64,000 bases of DNA from Coniochaeta sp. PMI_546. Its lineage: Eukaryota > Ascomycota > Sordariomycetes > Coniochaetales > Coniochaetaceae. The notes beneath the pieces are model-generated. The model did not search any database. It was given only the letters and a program-made list of their open reading frames with translations, and was not told the DNA's origin. The stretch lies in the NCBI GenBank assembly GCA_021432605.1, contig MU271153.1:1-64000 (forward strand), written 5' to 3'. Shown here piece after piece: positions 54,545-64,000 of this stretch (position 1 is the stretch's first letter; each line of letters begins with the position of its first letter). The translations under genes were made by a program, and so were the position numbers.

Positions 54545-57500
54545 CTAAAAGCCGAAGCTGTCTAAGAGCGAATTCGCGTCTGGTTCCTCGAAGACAGTCG
54601 GGGACTGCTGTTGCCGTTGAGTCTTGGATTTGATATCAGAGGGCATCTGTTGCGCGACGGCAGAGACTGGCAGATCCGCTACTACCAGGGAGGACCGGCG
54701 CTTGAGAAGCTTCAGAGGGTCAATCTCTCCTCCCAAACCAGGCGCTATTGTAGCTGTCGGTTTCAGGAATTCCCAGTTCCGGACTAGTCTGGTGTCAGTA
54801 ACAATGCAGAAGATTAAACAACTCCAAGGGAGAAGGGACAACACACCAAGGTCAAGGCCGAGGAGATCACATCCCATGCGGTCATAAAGCCTAGCACTAT
54901 GGAGTACGAACTCCCACTCGACCTTTGGAGTAATTTTGGAAGCACCACGAAGTGTTTGCAGTGTCTTCTGCCGTAGTTGAGAGTACAGAATGACGAGAGC
55001 GGGGTCGTCGGTGAGGAACAGCTTGGATTTGAGCTCCGGTGAGCCAGGAGTCTCAAGGAGCGCATACACCGGTGTCTAACACGCTAGTATTCAGTATCGA
55101 TCATGTCGAGGCAGGCACGAATACTTACCACAAGAGCGCGAACGGCCATATCCCGCCTATGCATCATCCAAAAGGCCCAGGATGCCAACCACCGGTTGCC
55201 GTCCCGAGACGCTACGGCCAGGACTTCCTCTTCTAGGAGCTTCCGCAAGACTGGCCCTTGATCACCTTCATAGACGCGGGCGACAGCTATGGCCAGCTGA
55301 AGATCTTTCAATTGATTAAGGCAGACGTTGACGGCATCGCCTAGATGATCAGCAAGAAGGAAGAAAGCCGCCGCGTATGCTAGAGTCTTTGAGTCAGAGT
55401 CCACCGCGAGGTGATTTGAAAACTTGGCATACAACTTACCAAACCTGCGTCTGCTCATCAGGGCATACGCATTCTTGAGGGCCGATGTCTTCCACCTTGG
55501 ATCTTCAAAATTATTTGCGAGCAGTTTCAGCGTTGCAGCCTGCTCGCGGTTCCAACTTGCCATGCGCCACAAGCCCTGCAGCACCGTCTTCTTTTTCAGG
55601 GCCAAGTAGAAGAGACTGCAGTTGGTGGGATCCTTGACCTCGCTCTTCGTATACTCATTGCGGGCAACGATCTCAAATTGAGCTCTCTGCACGGAAACGT
55701 CAGTATGTATTATGGGGAGCGGAGGCACTTGAACTTCAACATACAACGGCGGCATTATCCGTCAGCCACATGAACATGCCGCTCTCTCGAGCATGTTCCC
55801 ACACCAATTTGCCGTGGTGTTGCCGTGAAATGAAGTCCACCAGAATGTCCTGACTGGTCGAGTGGTAAGCCCAGTTGATTTCTCTCCATGACATTGAGAT
55901 CTCATCGGTCCTGCCCTTGCGCAGCGCATGCTGACGGAAGAAGAGCATAAACCGAGCACCGTTCTCATCCAAAGATCGCCGCTGCTTTTCTACCAGACCG
56001 ACACACTCGACAATATCTACAAGTTGGATCTGCTCATGGCCCGAAAGCTGGGGAAGGCCAACCTTGGTAAGTCTTTCGGTAATGTCCTGAGCGATCTCCT
56101 CGCTGAATTTCTCTTCGCTGTCATCGTAGGACATGCGGCGGCTGAAATACAAGCCTGACTCGTTCTGGGACGAGTTTCCTGAAAGTTCCTATAGCATGTT
56201 AGTCATGTTCTCTGTAGGATGCGCCTGAATTGAACTTACGGTACTTCCCTTGTAGAAAATCTCCGTCTCGATGCCCAGATAGTCGTCAATGCTCTCACCT
56301 TCAACCCAATACTTGAGGGTTTTGTGCAGGGCCACGAGAATGGAGTGGACCAGACGGAGCTTACCAGACAGTATGCACTGACTGAGAAACTGTGGATGGA
56401 AGACTGGCAGAGGGCCGTTTAAGCGCTGCACAACGTCGAACAAGTCCCACATGCCATCTCTTCTGTGCGGTAGTCGCAGTGTGGTCACAAGAGAACTCGA
56501 GACGTCAAAATGCCTATCATAAGCAAAGAGCTGATTTCCGGCACCTATTACAAGATTTCCATCTCCGAGCCAGGTTGAATCGCCGATGGGATGCGGCGTG
56601 AGGTCCCTGATATTGATTTCTCTAATCGGAGCCCAGGCAGGGCCTTTGTTGAGGTAGTCGAAACGCATCTGGGAGAGGAGGATGACCCTAAAGGGGAAGC
56701 CAACGGCAAGAATCGACTGTGAGTCAGGGGTCGACGTCCAGTCAAGATCCTGAACGGTGTTGTGACTCTCGTAATCTTGGGAATATTCCAGACGTGCTCC
56801 GCGGATGTCCCAGATTGTCACCGTATCGCGGGTAGAATTTACCAGCGCCGCCTTTTTCATGGTACTTCCGCTCACCAACGCTGGGTTCGACAGACCGGTT
56901 TCCATCGAGCTTGTTGATAGCCACTCCACGCGGCTTTGGCTCTCGTCCACTCTAGCGGTCCAGAATTCTACTCTGCCAGAGTGAGTGTACGATACGGCAA
57001 CGTCTCGAGCAAAGACATCCAAGAAACCAGATATGATCGAAGAAGAGCCAGCAGGGTCAACCGGCAAGACATATGCGAGGTCACCGGCGTCGGCAAGGTC
57101 AAACCTGAAGAACTCATGAATGGATGCCTTTTGGTGTCCACTGGTGACGACGGGGATACCGACATCAGGCGAATATGATGGGAGCTTCACCTCCCACACT
57201 ACGCCATGTTTCTCGGATGTTATCGTTGCAATATGAGCGGTGGTGTAGTCTTCGACTCTCTTACGAGGAAGAATGAGAAGACACAGAGGCTTTCCCGGGA
57301 TCTCGTAGTCGCTCTCCGCAATCAGAACAGGCGTTGCTTGTCGACAGTCCCATAGGACAATCGTGTTGTACTGCAGGAAAACAACAAAACGACCCTTGCG
57401 AAGAACACATATACGATGAATGTGCCCTTGCTGGGGAATCACGGCCTGGCGAGACAAGGTGGGTTGCTTGCTGTTCAGCGCATGTTTCCACAAGATGCTC

Positions 57501-58941
57501 TCGCCTGCAGCAGTCCGCGACACGACCGCGCGACCGCTAAAGTTGCGAACGATCTTCCCGATTGGAGCTGAATGTCCTGCCCAGATGTATCTGAGGGACA
57601 AGTGTTTCGCTCTGGGATTGACGTCGAGAAAGCGAACAATGTTACTCTGGTAAATCTCGACCTTCCCGCTGAAGTAGTGAATAAGAATATGCAGGTCACG
57701 GTCCGGCCTGTTGCAATACGAGTGTATTTCGACATGAGGCAAGGAACTTGGATCATCCCCCCCCAAAAAATCAAAGTCTGGGGATTTGACGTGAGCGATG
57801 TTGAAAACCTTGCCAGAGGGTTGCGACTTCGATCCGACATTCTCCAACCCCCACGCCGACATTTGACCTCGTCCATTGAGCACGACACAGACCTCGGGAC
57901 TCCTGTTGGCGACGGTGATGAGATGCTGAAGCGCTGGATCTTCCTTCTCAGCAGGAGATTCGGCCTTCAATATGACTTGTTCGACGGCCGCAGAAAAATC
58001 ACGTCCGTGCATTATCCAAGCCCAGCGGAGCGTGGTAGCCAAGGATTGGACGGCGTTGTCCTGTATCGAGGCTGCGAGATCGACGGTTCCCCAAAGCTGC
58101 ACGTGCTGCTGGCCATGACTATCCGAGCCGGTCCAGATGCGGAGTATGTTATCGGCGCAGAAGGTATAGAGCACATTGTCGATCGTCTGGTCTACGTGGT
58201 ACGGCCTCCGCCACTGAAGGGTTGTAACCGGGCTAGGATGCCGTAGGTAAGTGAAGTCAAAACAGACATCATCGGCGCCGTAGTTGAGCCGGCGCCAGAC
58301 TTTCACCAAGGGGTCAGAGTAGCCGACAGAGGCGATGTATGCCGAGTCGTAGGAGAGCGGAGCGAGTTTGACGGGGTTCGCGAGGGGTTTGCGCCATAAG
58401 CATGATGGGGTGGAGGATGTGTCGTAGAGTTCGAGGGATGAGCGAGCGACGAGAAGCTCTTCGGAGCTGCCCCAGGACAGCGACGCAGTTTGTGTTTCGG
58501 AAATGCCGACCAAAGGCTCTGTTTGTAGATCGAAGGATGATTGCAAACCCCACTATAAGCCAGTTAGCATCTGAATGCCCACCGCCACGGCGCAAGTCGT
58601 AGTACCTTCAGGGCATCTTCCTCCAAGCCAAACGGGCGGTAAATCCGCACGGAAGTGCAGGTGCATACGGCAATCTTGCCCGACGCCTCGTCAAAGACGA
58701 TGGCCTCCAATGGCCCATCGTTGTCATCGTAAACAGTCTGAAGCAGCTTCTCGGGACCTGCGAGGATTGCGAAACCGTTGCCGGTGATGTACGCCTGGAG
58801 GAGACGCTGTTAGTTGCGCTTAAGACAGTCTTGACAATGGAGAAAGGCGGAGGGACTCACAGTTATACGGTGTGAGGCCCAGTAACCGGTGGACAGAGCT
58901 TGAAGCCTGGACTGGGGCTTTCCGGGCAGAACGGCCTTCAT
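54545..58941 (-). CDS. RAV1: RAVE complex subunit Rav1 (V-ATPase assembly regulator)
   Basis: Seven exons (minus strand): 58941..58861, 58794..58606, 58552..56240, 56188..55745, 55686..55129, 55075..54847 and 54783..54545, giving 1350 residues, close to the yeast protein. Rav1 is the core of the RAVE complex, which reassembles V1 onto V0 of the vacuolar proton pump, and is related to animal DmX/rabconnectin. WD-repeat-like segments occupy the N-terminal ~700 residues (TLQWRRPY, DNVLYTFCADNILRIWTG). The C-terminal half holds the helical Rav1 region (SGMFMWLTDN, QFEIVARNEYTKSEVKDPTNCSLFYLAL, ALKNAYALMSRRRF). The start MKAVLPGKPQSRLQALSTGYW matches the usual Rav1 N-terminus. The frame is open upstream to an ATG at 59277, probably leader. 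The exon 6/7 join is fixed by LGLDLVRNWEFLKP. Confidence 0.93.
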
Positions 58942-59665
58942 GCTACCGGCAACTCCTGAGCGGACCGGACATTTCGAAGCGCAGGTCCCTGCGACGGTAC
59001 GAGATTCGAGATCTGGGGACAGAGCGGTATCGTATATTGTAATCCCTATCTTGGCAGAGCTGAACACGCGCCCGTACTCTGAGTATTGGAGAGACTGAAG
59101 AAGGAGAAAGAACCAAAGTAGCTTCTCGACCAGGTCCAATGCGACCATATGATAGCTGTTAGCCTGTGACCCTGGTTGATTTGGCGCATCACTAGACGCG
59201 GTATCGGGGCGCTCATCCAGACGTGTCGGGCCGCCATCGGCTGGCGCAGCGGTACGTACCTTTGCACTTGTGGACATCCCACACTCCACAATTCTATCTA
59301 GTCTAGACTAGCACCTTGCGAGCTCCCGCTTCACGCATGAAACACTGTGGATGAAGAACAACGTATCGCTATCTCTACCTGGTAGCCTCCCAGCACACTG
59401 ATACCTGTGAGCTACGCCCGGTCTGATTTAGAAGTAATTAATAACTTGTCACCGGTATGTTTTGCTTCCGTAAGTCTAAAGGCAGTGAATACTCGCCATT
59501 TGTGTAGATTCTCGGCATCCTGTCTGAACAGATGCCCATGTGATGCCTGCTGTCCACGTCTCGATTTACAAAGTACTCTTCCACAATGGTATATTCACAA
59601 CATCCCGCCAAAGTTAATGAGGAGAGAAGAGAGGGAAACGTCTTTCCCCGCGTGCAACCGTCTTG
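58942..59665. promoter_or_regulatory. Rav1 leader/promoter and Cox11 3' flank
   Basis: The Rav1 frame continues open without a stop to an ATG at 59277-59275 (112 extra codons, MSTSAKVRTAAPADGG...). That extension is not typical of Rav1 and may be leader sequence or an alternative start. The rest has no feature. Confidence 0.45.
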
Positions 59666-60638
59666 CTAGCTTTGCGCAATAGCTTTGAAGTTCCCGTTAT
59701 TATCATACTTTGCTTCTGCAAGACTGTCAGCGGTGACTCCACAAACATGACAATGATAGAAAGGATACTCACTGAAAAAAGTATAAGACAGCGTCACCGT
59801 CTCTATGCCCTTCATATTGAGGTCGTTTAGCATGTCCGGGTCCAGGTAGAAGAACACGGGCATGTCGACCGTCTCGCCCGCGTTCAGCCGCTGCTCCTCG
59901 AAGCAAAAGCACTGGATCTTGCTGAAGTACGGCGCTACCTGTCCCGGCGTCACGCTATAGGTCGCGACCCCTATAATGTCCTGGTCGCTCTTGTTTGTCG
60001 CCGTGTAGAACGCCAGCGCCGTCTCGCCCGGCAGCACTCTCACCTCTCGTTGCTGTGGAACAAATTTCCATGGCAGCACGTCTGAGACCGAGGCGTTGAA
60101 TGTCACCCGTATCCGCTTTGCCCCCTCAACTGGTTGTAGGCGGCTCGCGAGGTCGCCGTCGCCGCTGGTGCCACCGTGGCCTGGTGCTCGTACAGGTTGG
60201 CCACCCCAGCCAGTCGTTTGGCATATCTATTGTTCAGGAACGAAATCTTGTCAGTCTTCAATCTTTCCACACTGAAAGCGAGCTGCTGAGTCTCACCATC
60301 TTGTACATGGGCACCGATCCGTAGGAGAGGGCGACAGTTCCGAGGATGATGCTGAGGGTATAGTACATAGTTGTCCTGTTTCTTTGCTTGTAGACCGCTC
60401 GCATCTGATCCATGTGCACGCCTGCAGCATGCTGTCTGTTGGCGGCCGCGCTGGTCGACGATGGTCGGCGAGGGCCAGCTCGTTGGAGCTCATGGCGCCA
60501 TTTGGTACGTGTAGTATACCGGCAAAGTTGACTAGGCCTTGTGTATACCGTCTCGAGAAGCCGCCAGGCGCGCGTGAACTGGAACTCATGAAGATTCAGT
60601 CGTCCTTGTACGGCACGTTGAGGATTGGGCAGTTTCAT
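59666..60638 (-). CDS. COX11: Cytochrome c oxidase assembly copper chaperone Cox11
   Basis: Exons 60638..60297, 60226..59773 and 59715..59666 encode 281 residues. Cox11 delivers copper to the CuB site of Cox1 from the intermembrane-space side of the inner mitochondrial membrane. The Arg-rich, acid-poor N-terminus is a likely mitochondrial presequence. A single membrane helix is at about 91-108 (MYYTLSIILGTVALSYGSV), followed by the beta-barrel domain (CQTTGWGG; PWKFVPQQREVRVLPGE). The copper-binding motif QCFCFEEQ puts the two cysteines at about 220 and 222. The second intron (57 bp) is required to restore YTFFKAKYDNNGNF. The start is the first in-frame ATG giving a plausible presequence. Confidence 0.96.
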
Positions 60639-62568
60639 GATGGGCTGATGCTCGCTGCTTTGAAGGCTGGGTGTTGCCGTCGAGGATGCCGTTTTCTGAT
60701 TGCTCCAAATCTGTCCAGCGCTCGTCACGTGCCGGTTCGCCCCCGGTCCCTGGCTCACGGCGACCCTTGGGAATTTTGTCCCGCAACCTGGGTCTCGGAG
60801 TACCTCTCCTCCATAACGCCTTGTCTACGGTTCACGATCGATACCTTTGACAGGCAACCGTTGTATCGCCTTGAGCTCCCCCTTCCATTCCGGAAATCTT
60901 AGTTTTTGTCGGCCAATAGCAAAAACTGCCGCAACACATTCGGATTCGCACGCATAAGTTCGTCCCGCTCGCCTGTCCATTAACTGACCTGAAAACCTCC
61001 TTGTAGCATACTGTACGTGATCATTCCCCGGATCCTTGAAGCTCGCTTCGTGGTGCCTGTGCTTAATGGCTTCGAGCGAACGTACGGGACTAGCTTCGAG
61101 GTCTCACTGCTCTACGGCCTGCGGACGGAACCGATGATCAAAAACTACATTGGACCCGAGGCTCGTACCTGTCCCTGCCATTTCCTCGTGGTTCGAGCTA
61201 GGGCAACGTTCAAGATTAGACTCGACCGCATCCTAAGACGTGCTGGGTTTGTGCTGGCCACCCAATCATTTGCAGTGTCTCAGCGGGATGGAGGCTAGCC
61301 AGTGAGCAAATTGGCCAGGGACAAGGCAGACTGTCTGTCGTATCGCCACGGTATCTTCTTTCTGGAGACTGGCCCCGCGGTTTGGAGCAACCTTGCACCT
61401 TGATTTGGCTAGTTCTGACTCGAGGGTCGCCAACTGTTCCGTCCCAGCCAATCCATAGCAAGAGGATGGCACCATTCGTCAGGGTAGATCGGCGTCTTCC
61501 GGGTCGTCTGGCCCCTGACCTTGATTCTGCTCCCTCTCCGCGGTATTCAGTGCCTTCTGCGCCATTAGATTCGCAGACAACCCAGTCCGGAGCTTCGTTC
61601 CGCTGTCCCACCAATAGGAGTACCGTGGCCGATCCTTTGATTGGTGTCGGCCGCAAGACGATATGAATAGTCATGAGCGCCAAGGGATCCGGTTATGATG
61701 GTTGGCAGGCGGGATGCACTTCGGCTTCGCCTCGCCCCCTTTTTGGGACCGGGCGGGGTCTCAGCCCCTTTACGAGGACTTTGCTGTTTGCCCTCACCCT
61801 TATACTCCCATCCCGAAGGCAGCGAGGAGCGAGAAAAGGAACGGGAAAGAAAAATATGATGATGACGAGAAAGACGAGGAAGACGATGATGACGTTGGAC
61901 TGCGACGCCACCATTGCAAGGGGACGATGTTTCTTTATGAAACTGACCTCTTAGATAAGCGCTGGCCAGCATGCTATAGCGTTGCAAAGACCTTGTAAAA
62001 ATCTCTGCTTCCGAAGCAGTATTCTAGCCGTCTGTTCTTTCTTTCAAATTCTTTTCCCGCCAAGCTAGTACCAACTATGTGTTTGGAAGCCTGCGCAGGA
62101 GGCTTCTGTAAAGTCCGCAACACCTCTAGCATGTTCGAAATTTGATTGGGGAAACTGGATGTCGAGAGTCAGGCAGGGTGGAAAGGGTAGTGAGAAAAAC
62201 CGGAAAATTGCTGTACGCCGGATAACAAGCCATAAATCAGATATAGGAGCATGATTGATCTCTTGACTGAGTGACCAGGGGAGCTATTTTCTCTGATCCT
62301 AATACTTCTTGGTAGATATGCTCTTGGATCATGAGAAGAACAGCGGTCCAGATACCCTATTGGTACTGTGTGAAGAGCAAAAGCCTGATACGAGTACCGA
62401 ACTTGGTGTACTAACCATCTAGAAGGGAGGCCAACTGTAGTATCGTGAGACAAAGGAATGATGACTTCCGTGTTTTCATGACTTGGACTACTCAGACCGC
62501 CCAATCGAACCACCGGTTGAAGCCTCGAGACTGGCAACTTGTAAATTGCACCGCCCAGCCATATACGT
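60639..62568. other. 1.9-kb intergenic region
   Basis: The Cox11 promoter lies at the left. Several short open frames occur on both strands, including an acidic/basic low-complexity one near 61840-61900 (GATGATGACGAGAAAGACGA). None has family resemblance or clear splicing, so no gene is called. The right end holds the 3' flank of the HD-domain gene. Confidence 0.5.
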
Positions 62569-63504
62569 CTAAGCAAAGAAGTCAAAGATGCGATTTCCGA
62601 CCGCCGAATAGCCTGGCACGAAGGCGTCTCCAAAAGCCTGTTGCCACGAATCTGCCACGGATCCTCATAATTAGCATGAATTTTATCGTGTTGCATTCAG
62701 TCACCGTGCCAAGGGCTACTACTAACCATAAGTCGTGTTCGGCTTCGTCATACAGAGTTCCACGAGCGTTGCGTTGACACCGGTGATGAAGTCAAGCCTT
62801 GGGAACGCTTCCTCGACGTTATTGTACTCGGTATCCGTAATGCCATAGGCCGAAGTAATGGCCAGCCCTTCCAAATCAATCAACACACCCTGCACCACTG
62901 CGGCCACGGTCGGCTGCTTATACAGCGAGAACTTTGGTTCCGAGCTCAACAAGACCGAGTCAAACAGCAACTGCAGCCGGTTGGCGTCCCAAGCGGCGGC
63001 CCCCTCGCAGGCGTTCGGGACTTGGCGCTCGACGAAGTCGGTCGTCGCGATGGCGGCGTCGACTTCAAAGCGGCGGTCGTGGCTGATCCAGGAGCCGTTG
63101 AGCACGAGGCCCAGATCGTGCAGCATCGAGCCGACAGCGTGGACCTCAACATCGACGGTATTTTGCAGCGTGGTGTTGTGCTTCAAGACGAGCGCTCCAA
63201 AGAGCCAGGTCCGCATGATGTGGTTGTAGAGGTGAACTTCGCTGACTTGCTTGGCGTATGCTTGGGCGGTGCGTACACTGGTTTCAGAAAAGAATTAATT
63301 GCTTTGCTTGGGGGGGGGGGGGAACGTGTTTTGTTCCAGACAGAGAGTGTTGATTTACAGGGGCGTGTTGATGACCGTGACACCGCCAATCACCTGCGTC
63401 GGCTTCTGGTTGATATCTCGCGGAAGTACATGGTGAAAGCCGAGGGATGGATAGGCGTGAAACGCCAAAAGCAGTTGAGCAATCCAAGCGAGCTTGAAAT
63501 CCAT
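62569..63504 (-). CDS. Secreted HD-domain (metal-dependent phosphohydrolase-like) protein
   Basis: Exons 63504..63359, 63277..62727 and 62663..62569 encode 263 residues. The N-terminus MDFKLAWIAQLLLAFHAYPSLG looks like a signal peptide. A later segment, YNHIMRTWLFGALVLK (His68), followed by HAVGSMLHDLGL (His95, His102-Asp103), matches the HD-domain pattern of metal-binding histidines and aspartate seen in fungal HD proteins, including those related to cyanamide hydratase. Four N-glycosylation sequons (NTT, NGS, NAT, NTT) fit secretion. The C-terminus GDAFVPGYSAVGNRIFDFFA is restored by the second intron (62726..62664), whose branch-to-acceptor distance is short. The first intron has a 13-G tract on the plus strand (63310-63322). 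Substrate and activity are unknown. Confidence 0.8.
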
Positions 63505-64000
63505 GACTGCGGGATCTCTATTACAATATTGATTTGCTGTATGTAGGGTTGATGGACTCGCGAGAACAGGTTCTTGCCGCTGAGAGGGGATACACTTGTT
63601 ATATAAGCCAACATAAGAAGAAGCTGAGCGGCTTATTGAGAGCATAATAACTAGCAAACCTCTCTCACGGGGAGATACATCAGTAGAATGAAAATAGTCT
63701 GCCCGTGCTTCATACAATGAATGCTGCCTGTTTAGTTTTTACCCTTTTGGGAATTCTAGATATTTCCTAAAAGGGTAGGTGTGGCTCGCTTACTGTACCA
63801 GAGTCCACCTGTGCATAGTGCCGACACCCCGGGACGGATGAGGCCATCATCTATGATTGGCAGAATGCTTCATGCGCTACCAACAAAAGTGCGACTTCTA
63901 ACACCTTTCGCCTTTCCTCATCCACAAGGGCCGCTCTATCAACTCGCAATCATGTTGCTCAAGGACCCGGGGGGGAGGGGGGGGGGGGCCCTTGGGCTTC
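63505..64000. promoter_or_regulatory. Upstream region of the HD-domain gene, ending in a poly-G tract
   Basis: Promoter and leader of the HD-domain gene, with an AAGGGTA-rich palindromic stretch near 63735-63778 (TACCCTTTTGGG...CCTAAAAGGGTA). The window ends in G7-A-G12 at 63969-63988. No further gene is seen. Confidence 0.45.

Noticed and set aside
61673-61998. Open frames at 61.67-62.0 kb, one with an acidic/basic low-complexity stretch
   Set aside because: There is no family resemblance, no clear intron structure, and overlapping frames on both strands are equally open, so it is likely chance.

Overview
This is a window from a filamentous ascomycete (Pezizomycotina), most likely a Sordariomycete. 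The genes carry many short GT-AG introns of about 50-100 bp, often with CTAAC/CTAAT-like branch sites. The protein set is typical of these fungi (pentafunctional AROM, Ira-type RasGAP, Rat1, Uso1, Rav1, Cox11). The first 15.4 kb shows extreme repeat-induced point mutation (RIP): CpA and TpG are almost absent while CpG is kept. The species cannot be named from the sequence alone.

Positions 1-15450 form a repeat block. A minus-strand Tad1-type LINE (reverse transcriptase visible at about 790-2010) was interrupted by plus-strand, 5'-truncated copies of what looks like the same family. Copy A (2750-5350) and copy B (8549-13040) each end in a (TAA)n tail and are flanked by 13-14 bp target-site duplications. 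Copy C (14061-14825) sits between ~286 bp inverted repeats. Copy A is the least mutated. Its long segment after the ORF2 stop contains, on the opposite strand, what looks like part of an intron-bearing gene whose only in-frame stops are TAA/TAG at codons that RIP could have made from CAA/CAG. I regard this as the most unusual item in the window.

From 16.1 kb the sequence is ordinary gene space: an ArsB/NhaD-type anion transporter (+), AROM (+), an Rpn4-like C2H2 factor (-), a 4.3 kb gene-free stretch, an Ira/NF1-type RasGAP with 14 exons (-), Rat1 5'-3' exoribonuclease (-), Uso1 vesicle tether (+), PRMT3-type arginine methyltransferase (+), an OPT/YSL-type transporter with a 9-nt microexon (-), RAVE subunit Rav1 (-), cytochrome oxidase copper chaperone Cox11 (-), and a secreted HD-domain protein (-). 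I reconstructed exons by eye from splice signals, frame continuity and recalled family sequences. All totals are in frame.

The genes are mostly housekeeping functions and do not form one pathway: aromatic amino acid synthesis (AROM), Ras signalling (Ira), RNA turnover (Rat1), ER-Golgi transport (Uso1), V-ATPase assembly (Rav1) and respiratory chain assembly (Cox11). No tRNA, rRNA, CRISPR array or secondary-metabolite cluster was seen.
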